In this document: in pieces, positions 53,843-64,000 of the stretch
How the letters are laid out: every line of letters starts with the position of its first letter
Position numbering within the stretch: the stretch's first letter is position 1
NCBI RefSeq assembly: GCF_042477335.2
Contig: NC_091262.1
Coordinates: forward strand, 68,620,001-68,684,000
Direction of reading: 5' to 3'
Origin: Ovis canadensis
Lineage: Eukaryota > Chordata > Mammalia > Artiodactyla > Bovidae
Length of the DNA stretch: 64,000 bases
Program-made: the position numbers and the translations under genes
The notes under the pieces: model-generated
What the model saw: only the letters and a program-made list of their open reading frames with translations
The model's database searches: none
Told to the model about the DNA's origin: nothing

Positions 53843-56800
53843 CTGCAGGTCAAAAAGGGCCTGTTAGAGCCTGGAATAACTGCTGGGGTGAGTGTTCTGG
53901 ATTCTGCTCTTGGTCAGTAAGCACCTCCCACCCCACCCTACCCCACCCACACCACCTACCGAGCTCAACCTTTTCTGGAGGAAGGTGGGAAGGTGGGGGC
54001 AAGGAGGCATCCTCCAGGAGTCTAAGGACCATCCTATGAGCCCACGAGACTCCCCTTATCAAAGACCAGCAGGAGACAGGTGGGTGGCCACAGGACTTAC
54101 TCATTTGATATCTGCCCACTGACGAGGCCACTGCCCTCCAGCACCATTGTGCAGTGACTCAGAGGCACCGAGAGGGTGTTGGTGAGTGAGATGTGGACTC
54201 TCAGTGCCTTGCCCACCTCAGCCCTCTCAGACACCTGTGTGGAGAGAAAACAAGGATATCGTGGGGACACGGCCTCCTTCCTGCACTCGGTTCAGCGAAC
54301 TCCATCCATCTGTTGACCACCAGGGACTGCTTATTTAGGGGTTAAGATGCTGCAAGGGAGAGAACAGAAGCCCAGGGTATTCGTGGTTATCACATACCCT
54401 GGCCTGTCTTATAAGTTCACAGTACTTCTGGAAGCCACCGCCAATGGGGAATTGGCACCAAAGTGAAATCTATTCCCTCCCCATCATCTAGCTCAGGATG
54501 GCAGTTAGATTTCAACTTAAGTGCCAGCTCCAACCTGTTAGTTGTGACTGATAGGAATGCTGTGTTAAAAAGAATCTTAAGATTATCCTTCAATTAAAAA
54601 ATAATGAATTTACAAAAAAAAAAAAAGGATCTTGAGAACAATCCAGAGTCAGTGAGAGAGTTGTGATTGATTAGTAATGTCTGACACAGGCATGGGATGA
54701 GGAAGTAGTGTCATGCATGCCATCCATATGCCAACAATGATGTCATTCTGAGGCCAAGGTCCCAAGAAATGTTAATGGCAGAGCCCAGACCTGACCCAGG
54801 TGTCCCAGACCCCAGCCAGGGTCTTTCTCCCACTCTGCTCTGTCTCCACGTACATCAGCAGACCCACTCTGAGTCTCCCCAGGTGCGCTCCATGCATCAC
54901 CTGTGAGGGCTGTGTCATAGGGCAGTCATGGCCTTGGTCTGTGAGTGGGAGGCAGGGGTGCCGTCCTACTCACTTCTTGAGCCCCAGTGCCTAGCACACT
55001 GCCAACCATATGATGGCTATCTGGTAAACAAGTCTTGAACGGAAATGACTCGACCACCCAGATCCTACTGGGAGCGTGTTCTGGCTCAATCAGAGAATCA
55101 CAGAAAAGGAACACACTGTGGCTCCCCTGGAACTCACAGAAAAGAAACGAGTCCTTTGTACTGTAGTGAGTGTGCCAGAGTTGAACAAGATCAAAATAGC
55201 TTTGGTATCCAGCAGAGTCATACAAATCATTCCATGGTTCCTTAGCAATATGCTCAGTCACACCCAATTCTTTGCAGCCCCATGGACCTTAGACTGCCAG
55301 GTTCCTCGGTCTATAGAATTTTCTAAGCAAGAATGCTGGAGTGGGTTGCCATTTCCTACTCTAGATCTTCCCAACCCAGACATTGAACCTGCATCTCCTG
55401 CATTGGCAGGCAGATTCTTTAACACTGAGCCACCTGGGAATCTCCTTCTTACGAACGGGGACCAGTTAATAGCCTAGTTGGCATCTGATGTGTTTGCAGT
55501 GGATCCTGCTGTAACCAGGGCTCTGTGTGGTGGGCAGGGCCTCATCTCAGCCCCAGGCTCGTGTCTGCTCTTGTGATTCTGCCCACTGTTCCCCCCGCCC
55601 ACACCCCCCACTCCGTGGGAGGCTGCCTGATGACCTCACAGCCCAGGAGAAAACTGTCAGGTGGCCAGATGGTTTATGACGTGGAGCCACTCAGTTCTCA
55701 TTCCCATCGGGATGGAGAGTGCTGTTGACAAATCCTCCAGGTGCACAGGCAGGTGAGGATTAGGCAGTGGGCAAGTCTTTCAGGTAAGAGGGGAGAGTGG
55801 GGGAAGGCGGCTTCAGAGGAAGGAAAACCCTGGTAACAGGAGCTGGGCATCGTCCCTGCCCTCCTCCACTGACCCTTCCTCCACCTGTGTTCATTCCCTG
55901 TGCAATGGCCTCGCCAGCCCCTCAGGCCTCTGAACTGGAGGTGTGAGGCTCACCTTTCATTTGTTTCCCTCTTCCTTGTCACCCCTGTCTTATCAGGTGA
56001 CAAGGAATTTGGCCTGAGTCTCTCTCAAAACTGTCTCCTCTCCTCCGTCTTCCAGACACTGCCTTTCTTATCTCTTTGCCTTAAAATGCCTTATTCTCTA
56101 GAGTGTCTTCCTGTGCATCCTCCATAAAATGTCACCTCCCCTGGGAAGCGTTCCATTTGCACAGAGCACAGAGACCACACCATACTGCACTCTAATCATC
56201 CATTTGGTGTCCAGGGCGGGGACTGTGTCTTGTTAGCTGCTGTACCCCCAGCCCCTGGGTTGGCTGAGTCAGAGGGCACCCCCCAGCCCCTGCTCTGTCC
56301 AGATGCCTTACCTCAATAGATAAGTGGGGAGGCTCCAGGGAGATATCTTTTAAAACCAGCATGGACCTCCCTGTCTCCTCCACTTTGGCAATGCCAGACA
56401 CACGGATCAGCTTTTCATCCGTCAGCTTGTTTCTGTAATTGTTGTAAGGTAGCGAGAGCGGCCACTGTATATCTAAGCACAGACAAAATGCATTTTGAGT
56501 CCAGGAATGGGTCTCAGAAAGAAAGAGAGTGAAAATGTGTATGTGTGTGAGAGAAAATGAGTGTGTGTCTACGTGTGTGTGTGTGAGAAAGAGAGAGATA
56601 GTGCTTACCCTACACCCCAGCCCCCCGAGGTCACTGCTGTGTTTCCCTGGTGGCAGCATCAGAGGTATAGTACCTGGCATTCAACCTCCTGTCAACAGCA
56701 GCTTCACTGCCCGATGTATGTGAGAGAGTGTGTGTGTGTGTGTGTACTGGGGGTGACTTGTTCATGGCCCCAAGCTCCCTTCCTTGTAGATGCCTTTCCA

Positions 56801-59800
56801 GGTCTGCCTCATACTCACCCTCCCCAAAGTCCAGGGTCAAGTGCACTTTCTGTCTCCAGAGGGGCTTCCGGGTACCACCGTTGTGCAGCAGAGTCTGTGC
56901 ACAGAAGTCCACCACCAGGTGGATGGGCCCCTGGGGGTGGGCTCTGTCTGCCACCCTCCGGGCATGCAGCTTCAGCAGCAGGTCCTGGCCCCACTCAGGC
57001 TTCCTGGTCAGGTGAAGCTGCAGCTGTGCCGGCTGGCCCACAGCACCCCCAGACCCCAACAGATCTAGGAATGGTGAAGAGGTCCTCCGTACACCCAGCA
57101 TTTTCTGGGAGGCCTTCATAAACACAGACCGCTCCTCAGGGGATCCTGACAGAAAGGAGAGCCAGGAAAGACATCAGTGGGGAGGATTCAAGAGGAACAA
57201 TGACCTTCTTGGGGAAACAAGGCTCCCAGAAACTCCCAGACCCCCTCCCAAAGCCCCAACCCCAAGAATAGCTGCTGAAAGAGATGATACAGCCTCACAG
57301 CTGAGAACACGGGGATGGGTATTGCTGGCCGCTGGGCTCAAACCCTCGCTCCATCATGGTCCCTTCACCTCTTGGTGCAGGGCTCTGTCACATTCAGCCC
57401 AGGGATATCTCCTTGCCTCACAGAGTTGCCAAAAATTGGGGTTAAATGAGCTCCTGAATATAAGCACTGGATGCTGTTCTTAGTCGTCTTTTGAGGAGGA
57501 GGTGGTTGGCTTAGGTGGTAATGGTTTACACATGAGAGTCATCTTCAAACCCCTTGCCAGGCAAGCAAAGGAGGTAAGAGCTGCCCCCCTCCCTGAAAAT
57601 CCTGGGGTCCCAGGCACCTTCTGGGTACTTGTAGGAGCTGGTGATGTTCTCGCGCTGGTCTGACCCTACCATCTTGGTGCTGATTTCCTTCCCGATGGAA
57701 CTGGTGTTATGGGCCAGGATTTCCTGGGCCTGGCCATCCTTCAATAGCCAAACGACTTCATCAGCGTTCACCTCGGCATACACAAATGGGGTATCGTAAG
57801 GCAGGTGGATCTCCCCTTCCCTGATGGCCTTCACGGAGGCAGGGCCACAGCGAAACAGCCCTGGGCAGGGAACAGGAGTGGTGGACCACTAACTCGGCTG
57901 CTGACAGGTGGGCTAGGGCAAGTGGGGCATGGCCGTGGGAGGCAAAGGAGGGAGGTGGGATGGGGAGAAGCAGTGGCATCAATGAGCCTCCTCCACTGGG
58001 TGCTCTCCAGTTCCCACGAGTTCATCTGATGCTCACAGCCACCCTGGGACGCATCATCCTCATCTTCCCTCCTTTACAGGGGAGCAAATGACTGAGAGGT
58101 CCGGTAACTCACTGGCCCACCCAGCTGTCAATGGCAAAGTTAGACCCCGGACCCGAAGTTGTCTCTGCTACGACTTTGAAAAGTGGACGAAGTGGGACAG
58201 GCATCGCTCCCTTTTGGCCTCCTGCTCACGGGGTCAGTCGCTTTGAATGGCCTCTCCACAGAGTGCAGGCCCTTCCACAGTGGTCTTCACTCACCGCTGC
58301 TGGTTTGCTGGGGAGTGGGGTCCAGAACCTGCCACCCGTTGTATCCTGGAGGGAGGTCTTTCCGGATCATCCAGCACTCATTCCAGACATGGAAATTCCT
58401 GCAGAAGGCAGTAAGGAGAAAAGGGCTCACATTTTCAGAGGATTTGCCAGGTATCAGACCCTACACTGAGTGTTTTATATCATTGTTTCTTCTATGTTGT
58501 TTACATTTGGAAGTAATTTCAAGTTTACAGTAAAGTTGCAAGACTAGGATAAACACCACCCATATACCCAGTTCATCTATTGTTAGTGTTTTGCTCCATT
58601 CGCTTTAGCACTGGCTTTCTTTCAGATGGAGATTTCCTAGAATAGGGATCTTCCTTTACGTAGTCTTATACAGTTCTCAACTTCACACATTTAATATTTA
58701 TACTTTATCTACCTTATTGTCTATTTTTCAGTGTTGTCAGTTGACCTGATTATATCCTTTATGGCATTTTTTTTCCACCCAGTGCAGGATCACACATTGC
58801 ATTTAGTTGGGCAATACCCTTTGTATACTTTGAACTGGAAGAGTTCTGCAGGCTCTGTTTTTATCACATTGACATTTTGAACATAGTCTTGATTGATTGA
58901 TTTTTATCAGAGTGGTCCTCATTTTGGACTCGCCTGACGTTTCCTCATGATTAGGTTCAGGCTGTGTGTTCACAGACAGAATTCTACAGGACTGTATGTC
59001 CTCCCCAGATAAACTACTGCTCGTAGAGCCAGAGAAGTTTCAGCCCTCGAGGAGCTCAGAGAGGGAGGGAGTGCTAGGGACAGCAGCTAATTCTCATACA
59101 ATTCAAAGGTCTTACCTGGAAACTGGCTGGAAAAGCAAAAACAGGAAATCAGATTTGGGGTAGAAGAGAGGAGAGAGCAGCCAGGGGAAGCAACGGGAGG
59201 TCCAAAAATAAAGGGACACACAGAGACACACACGGATGCCAGCCAGGAGGGAGAGTGGGGCAGGGAGAGGACAGGTCGAGAGAGACCGGAGTAAGTATGC
59301 AGAGACAGCTAGTCCTGGCTTTGCCCTGAGAGAGAAACAGAGAAATATGCAGACAGACAGAAAGGCTCAATGAAGGAAGAGGAAGATGAGGTCAGTATTC
59401 AGAGGGCTCACAGTCTGTTCATTTGGTTGCCAACCTCAGAGTACATTAACTCATAGTCTTCTATGTCTGAAATGAGCTTGACGTGATGATCTGATTAGCC
59501 AGAACAGCTTTCTGGCTGAGGACTGGCTGAGCACTGGCAACAATGTATGGGGCAGTATTTCCTTAAGGCCAGAAAGCATCACATCAGAAAGCATCAGAAT
59601 TTTCCTGCCCTACCTGGAACAGAGCAGAGATCTGCAGGAGACAGTGCCCCTTACCATATTTTGTCTCGCTTCTGAGTTGGCAGCATCTCTGCATGTTGGT
59701 CATAGTAGGTGTCGATGGTCAAGTTTGCATCCGAGTTGTGTGCAGAACGGAAATTGGAAACAACACGTGTTGGAACACCTAAGCATCTCATTACTAAAGA

Positions 59801-62506
59801 GAGGAAACGCATGGGCAATTACCAAATCCATTTCAAGCAGAATCACTGGTCTCACGTACATACTTTCTCACTTTTAAGCTGGAGGAGAGAAAAAAGCCAA
59901 AGTGCTTACAGGTTAAACCTTCTTGCAGGTTATACCTCCTTTATCCTCAGAGCACCGCACCCAGGCCCAGAATCCTTGCGGCCTACCTGTCCTATCCATG
60001 GTTTCCATTCCACCAGGAGAAAGAAATCACTTGAGGGTCACTTAAAACAATTAACAACAACCCAATTGATCATTGAGGGCTTTTCCCATTCAGCAGCTTT
60101 CCAAACCAAAAACAGAGAACCTAAGCATTTGATAATTTGAAAGAAAAGAAAAAAAAAATGAGACCTGTGCTGTGTTCAGAAGAGAAGCAGTGTGACCTTA
60201 AGTAGACAGTCCTTAGCTTGTATGTAACAAAATGGAGTTGGACCAGATGATTTTCAGTTCTGAAATTCTGGATCTGTAACTCAATTCAAATGAAAGGGTT
60301 TGAAGCAGGTAAGAAAGAAATCAGAGTATGGATAGAAGAGCAGGATAGATTTATAGAGATACGCAGAAGACATCAGCGACAAAGGGAATCTTGCATGGAC
60401 AGTGAGGGAACGACCATCTTCGATAAGACAACAGCACCCTCTTGTGGCTTTTTAGGAATCATCCTGGAGAAAGAAATAGCAACCCATTCCTACTGCCGCC
60501 ACCAGACACACCTACCGGGGCAGAAGAAATTAAGCCAAGAGCCAGATGTGACCTTTGAAACCCAGGCCCCCACCTCTACGGGCAAGGTGAGGAGTTTAGA
60601 GAGAGGTTTATCCCACCCCTAAGGAGCCTGGCATGATGCCATACATGGGGTCACGAAGAGTCAGACATGATTTAGCGACTGAACAATCCTTCTTAGGAGC
60701 AAATGGTGCCCATTGAGGCCCCTGTGGGGATGCCAATGCTTTGAAATGTAAGAGGACTATTAAGACTGGCCAGTCTTTTTGTTTCAATTCATTCAAGTGC
60801 CCCAAAGGATGCCACCTGTCTGCAATCACCTGTCCACTCCCAGCACAGCTCCTGGGCTTTTCACAAATCTTTGGCAGGAGTGAGAGTCAGACCAGGGCTG
60901 CGAGTGGCCAGAGGTAACAGCAGAAGCACCTCTCCCCTCATGCAAAGGCTGTAGATTCTAGGGCCTGGCCGAGGAGAGGCCCAGACGTGGAGCAAAGATG
61001 CAGATCCAGACCTTCTCCCTCTCTTCGCAGAGTCGAAAGGCCTAAACCCTCCTCCTTAACTCCTGCCTGATCAGGGACATCCCGGCCTAAGGCAAATCTG
61101 GCTGTACTAAGTGCGGCCACTGTGCTGAGCATTTTCCAGTGAAAACGAATGAGCACAAGGAGGTCCCTTGATTTCAGCGCTCATATGTAAACCTCTCTGC
61201 TGTCTGCAGCACCTGTACATAACTGCGAAGCTGTGTTGCCCTTCTGGTAAAAGTCTGGAACTTCGGCCCCCGTCTCTGCCCTTCCCATTCTGCGCTCCCT
61301 CATTCTCCAACTCAGAGTCAACATATCGGTTCAGTAAACATTTCTCGAGCCTCACAGTGGAACAGGCAGCACTGTGCCAGGTACTCCTGCGTCTTGGGGG
61401 AGGATAAACAGGCACCACAGTGCTTTCCATCTTTCCCTCATATCCACAGGTAATATGATTGATGACCAGGGACTAAATTATAAGTAACTGATAAATGTAT
61501 AAAACACGGATGCTCCTTAAGGGTAGTTAACAAAGTAGTAAATCTCTTAATAACTCCTCAAGAATCTCCCAGTGGTGTTTGGGAGCCAGCAGCTCTGCCT
61601 ACAGGTGAGATAAGGTTTCCCCAGATCATCTGCTGGCATCTCAAGCTTACCCCAACTTGCCCCTGACCCCAGGCTCATCTTGAGCTGAGGAGGCTGAGCT
61701 GCTGGCAGAAAGAAGCCACTTTTGCCTCCACTTTGGGACCAGAAGCTCCTCTATCCAGGTGACCATTCTAATAGTCTAATTGCTCCATCAAGGAGTCTGT
61801 GGAGTGACTGCAGCAGGTCAGCCCTTCACTGGATATTGCAGGATTCCCTGAGACTAGCGAGTGTGCTGTTTATGAGCTGAATGTCCACGACTCCTTAGTT
61901 GTGGGTCTGTAGACCAGCCACAATTAACTGAGGTGAAGTAGAGACAATCCCAGCCCGACCTCAGAGGGTTATCATAAGGAGTCAACACCCATGGCGGATT
62001 CATGTCAATGTATGGCAAAACCAATACAGTATTGTACAGTAAAATAAAGTAAAAATAAAAATTTTTTAAAAAGAGTCAATAAGCGAGTCTGCATGCCCAC
62101 CCGGCCCTCCTCACTCACCCGTACACATCACAGCTGCAAAGACCCAGCACTGCCCGTACTTCACAGGCTGCCCGCCCCTGGCCGCCCACTGCCGCAGGAT
62201 GGCCACGCTGCCCGTCCACTCCAGGGGGCTGACCCCCCGGGAGTAGTCCTCTCCCCAGTTCCCCTGCAGCACGCCGCTGTCGTCGTTGCTGTTGATCTAA
62301 AGAGGACAGACAGATGAGCTTCCGTAGCGCCTGAGCTGGGGACGCTGGGGTGGGGCCAGGGAAGCTTCCAGTCTTACCATGGCGCTCACCACCCTGCAGA
62401 TGTACACCACGTCATTCCGCTGCGAGTAGTCTTTGGATGGGTTCTTTAAGAAGTACAGGCTCTTGTTCAGAATCTCAAAGCAGATATCTATGATGTCCTC
62501 TTCAAA
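53683..62506 (-). CDS. TGM7: TGM7, transglutaminase 7 (partial: exons 5-13)
   Basis: Member of the same calcium-dependent protein cross-linking enzyme family; TGM7 is a little-studied paralog with broad low expression (known). Joining 62506-62378, 62296-62119, 59793-59655, 58398-58295, 57860-57618, 57145-56819, 56472-56312, 54234-54101 and 53842-53683 gives 1575 nt, 524 residues and a TGA stop with no internal stop. This is about three quarters of a roughly 710-residue protein; the N-terminal beta-sandwich (exons 1-4) lies beyond the right edge, and I find no exon 4 between 62507 and 64000. Counting from the first visible Phe, the triad is Cys93, His152 and Asp175. Assignment to TGM7 rests on [40 protein letters not shown] and the C-terminal [14 protein letters not shown], all as in human TGM7. 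Exon 9 has Arg-Cys where human has Cys-Cys. Confidence 0.94.
54101..54234 (-). CDS. TGM7: TGM7 exon 12
   Basis: 134 nt between TCCACACAG and GTAAGT, phase 0 to phase 2. Encodes [40 protein letters not shown] and QISN, the first half of barrel 2. Confidence 0.93.
55250..55443 (-). mobile_element. Bov-tA/Bov-A2 SINE in TGM7 intron 11
   Basis: TGCTCAGTCACACCCAATTC through ACACTGAGCCACCTGGGAAT. Confidence 0.75.
56312..56472 (-). CDS. TGM7: TGM7 exon 11
   Basis: 161 nt between GTGCTTAG and GTAAGG, phase 1 to phase 0. Encodes [40 protein letters not shown] and [14 protein letters not shown], the end of barrel 1, matching human TGM7 closely. Confidence 0.95.
56535..56746. repeat. two (GT)n-rich tracts in TGM7 intron 10
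   Basis: GT-rich runs at about 56537-56592 and 56726-56746; they read as CA repeats in the TGM7 transcript. Confidence 0.85.
56819..57145 (-). CDS. TGM7: TGM7 exon 10 (linker and first beta-barrel)
   Basis: 327 nt between TCTGTCAG and GTGAGT, phase 1 to phase 1. Encodes [56 protein letters not shown] and [20 protein letters not shown]. It is 33 nt shorter than the TGM5 counterpart because the Ser/Pro linker is missing. Confidence 0.94.
57618..57860 (-). CDS. TGM7: TGM7 exon 9
   Basis: 243 nt between CTGCCCAG and GTGCCT, phase 1 to phase 1, one codon longer than TGM5 exon 9 as in human. Encodes [59 protein letters not shown] and [15 protein letters not shown]. The codon CGC gives Arg at the first position of the vicinal cysteine pair. 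Confidence 0.95.
58015..58175 (-). repeat. MIR
   Basis: GATGCTCACAGCCACCCTGG and TACAGGGGAGCAAATGACTG in TGM7 intron 8. Confidence 0.5.
58295..58398 (-). CDS. TGM7: TGM7 exon 8 (catalytic His and Asp)
   Basis: 104 nt between TTCTGCAG and GTGAGT, phase 2 to phase 1. Encodes [20 protein letters not shown] with the catalytic His and [15 protein letters not shown] with the catalytic Asp. Confidence 0.95.
58510..58990 (-). mobile_element. ancient L1 fragment in TGM7 intron 7
   Basis: AGTTTACAGTAAAGTTGCAA, CAGTGCAGGATCACACATTG and GTTTCCTCATGATTAGGTTC, reverse of an old L1 3' region. Confidence 0.55.
59655..59793 (-). CDS. TGM7: TGM7 exon 7
   Basis: 139 nt between CTCTTTAG and GTAAGG, phase 1 to phase 2. 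Encodes [38 protein letters not shown] and TQKRDKIW. The first acidic residue of the calcium-site-3 loop is Asn here (AHNSDAN) whereas TGM5 has Asp; human TGM7 also has Asn. Confidence 0.93.
59800..61985. other. TGM7 intron 6, mostly unique
   Basis: No exon found. A SINE tail scrap (GGGGTCACGAAGAGTCAGAC) lies at about 60605-60690. Confidence 0.5.
61986..62072 (+). mobile_element. very short bovid L1 3' end near TGM7 exon 6
   Basis: CATGGCGGATTCATGTCAAT, TATGGCAAAACCAATACAGT and an A-rich tail. GAGTCAA is repeated at 61979-61985 and 62073-62079. It lies about 40 bp from the exon 6 donor, in antisense. Confidence 0.8.
62119..62296 (-). CDS. TGM7: TGM7 exon 6 (active-site cysteine)
   Basis: 178 nt between CCTCTTTAG and GTGAGT, phase 0 to phase 1. 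Encodes [18 protein letters not shown] (calcium-site loop and oxyanion Trp), [20 protein letters not shown] and [13 protein letters not shown] with the nucleophilic Cys. Unusually CpG-dense (12 CpG in 178 nt) against its flanks. Confidence 0.95.
62378..62506 (-). CDS. TGM7: TGM7 exon 5
   Basis: 129 nt between CCTGGCAAG and GTAAGA, phase 0 to phase 0. Encodes [40 protein letters not shown] and AM. The Tyr in KDYSQ replaces a Cys that I recall in human TGM7. Intron 5 below is only 81 nt. Confidence 0.94.
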
Positions 62507-63500
62507 CTTGCCAGGGAAGTCACGGAAGAACAAAGAGCAGAATAAAAACGTCTAGAATTCTGAAGCCAACTTGGTAGCACTGACTTTTAGGGATGGTGTA
62601 TATGTGGCGGGGGTAGGTGCTAAATATCAGACCAAGTCCTGCCTTCAAGGAGCTTATAAGTCAAGTGGGGAATGTGTCAGATTCAGGATTTGAAGAACTG
62701 ACCTGTGTGTTTCTGATGGAAAATGCAAATGGAATTTAGAGAGATGTGAGTCAACTGAAAGGAGAAGACTGTTGGAGCCGGTGGGTTTGGAAGGACTAAG
62801 TAGACAGGAAGAGCTCTAGGTAGGGGTGTTCACTTGAGGTCGTTGGGTGCAGTGGATACCAGAGACAAAGGCTCAGAGATTTTCTTTCTGGAGGACTTGT
62901 GGGGTTAGGAAACGATCGGATGGATAAATATAAGGCTAGGTGTGTGAGGAGTGAGAAGAGCATGGAGAGCCTTGAAGTCAGGGAGAGAGTTCAGCCTTGA
63001 TGGTGTGGGCACAGAAGACAGTGGACAGTACAAACGCAGGACAAACAACATATATTTGTACATGCATCCTAAGCCTTTTGGCTATCAAATGCCCTGGTGG
63101 TTTTCCAAGTTTCAAAAATAATACAGATTGTTAGGGAACAGGAAACTGATCTTCCTCAGCAAGGCTCCCTGCTTCCTGCCCCCACCCCACTCTTCCCTCC
63201 CAGGGTGTGTGGACAGGGCTGAGATGGTAGTGGGAAGCGGAGAGAAACTATCCTAGCCATGGCTGGAGGTGGAGTAGAAAAGTTGCTCAGAGTCAGTGAT
63301 CCCCTGCTGTGTACTCTAACTGGATAATTGGTGTTATTAAAGAACTGCATTCATTATTTCAGTTACAATAATGGATTGTGGTTTAATTTTCCAGAGAGTC
63401 ATCATCTTTTAGAACTATAGTTGGAAGTATTAGTGAACTAAATGATGTGGTAATTTGCTTCCAAAAGATTCAGTGATGAGGTAGGAGGAATGGGGGAGAA
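62507..63500. other. TGM7 intron 4, visible part
   Basis: No exon 4 signature and no clear repeat seen. Confidence 0.5.
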
Positions 63501-63504
63501 TACA

Positions 63505-63665
63505 CCAGGGATCAGCAGTTTTTCTGTAAAGGACCAAAGAATAACTATTTTAGCCTTTGCAGGCCATAGGGTCTCAGTCTCCATACGCAATTCTGCCATT
63601 GTGGCGTGAAAGTAACTACAGATGCTACCTCAATGAATGAGCATGCCTGTGTTCCAATAAAAGGG
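63505..63665 (+). mobile_element. hAT (Charlie-type) fragment
   Basis: TTTTTCTGTAAAGGACCAAA, TTAGCCTTTGCAGGCCATAG and GCCTGTGTTCCAATAAAA fit a common mammalian nonautonomous hAT element; exact subfamily not assigned. Confidence 0.5.
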
Positions 63666-63704
63666 TATTATTAGATACTGAAGTTTGAGCTTCATATAAT
63701 TTGC

Positions 63705-64000
63705 ACATCACAAAATATAGTCAGCCCTCTGTATCAGTGGGTTCTGCATCCATGGATTCAACCAATAGAATCAAAGATATTAGGGGAAAAAAATTCTGGA
63801 AAATTCCACAAAAGCAAAACTTGAACTTGCTGCACAATTCCAGGAGCTATTTACATAGCATTTACATTGTTTTAGGTATTATAAGTATCTAGAGATGAGT
63901 TAAAAGTACATGCGAGGTTGTGCGTAGGTTATATGCAAATATTATACTATGCCATTTTATATAGGGGACTTGAGCATGCTTGTTTCTGGTATCTGTGGAG
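63705..64000 (+). mobile_element. Tigger/pogo-type nonautonomous element, cut by window end
   Basis: AGTCAGCCCTCTGTATCAGT at the 5' end, ATTTACATAGCATTTACATT inside and ATAGGGGACTTGAGCATGCT near the right edge, as in a known Tigger-like mammalian repeat. Confidence 0.55.

Noticed and set aside
56561..57121. 186-codon plus-strand ORF
   Set aside because: Antisense shadow of TGM7 exon 10 plus the GT repeat; no independent evidence.

Overview
The window is nuclear DNA from a ruminant, most likely a bovid (cattle, buffalo, sheep or goat). The main evidence is the repeat content: BovB (RTE-type) LINEs, many Bov-tA/Bov-A2 SINEs, CHR-type tRNA-Glu SINEs and L1 copies with the bovid type of 3' end. 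Older mammalian repeats (L2, MIR, ancient L1, Tigger and hAT DNA transposons) form the background. I cannot tell the species apart from sequence alone.

Two multi-exon genes of the transglutaminase family lie head to tail on the minus strand. TGM5 (transglutaminase 5) is complete. Its 13 coding exons run from a 10-nt first exon at 49029-49038 to the stop codon at 18182, give an uninterrupted 717-residue protein, and are followed by a poly(A) signal at 17817. TGM7 (transglutaminase 7) is partial: exons 5 to 13 (62506 down to the stop at 53683) are present, with a poly(A) signal at 53471, and exons 1-4 lie beyond the right edge. Exon sizes and intron phases match almost one for one between the two genes, the mark of an old tandem duplication. 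The same gene pair, with EPB42 on the TGM5 3' side, is known in human 15q15.

Layout: 1-17.8 kb is gene-free flank dominated by LINEs and SINEs (L1, BovB with a dead reverse-transcriptase frame, a Tigger derivative). 17.8-49.04 kb is TGM5, with large introns 1, 4, 6 and 11 carrying most of the insertions. 49.04-53.47 kb is a short intergenic space holding the presumed TGM5 promoter and a GC-rich unique block. 53.47-64 kb is the 3' part of TGM7 and its intron 4, ending in two old DNA-transposon fragments.

Both proteins keep the Cys-His-Asp catalytic triad and the calcium-site segments. TGM5 acts in keratinocytes, cross-linking cornified-envelope proteins; the role of TGM7 is little known. I found no new biological system. 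The most unusual points are a 94% identical inverted repeat in TGM5 intron 6, a UG-repeat inside the 128-nt TGM5 intron 2 next to exon 3, loss of one cysteine of the vicinal pair in TGM7, and L1 and SINE insertions with clear target-site duplications close to exons or to the TGM5 start.
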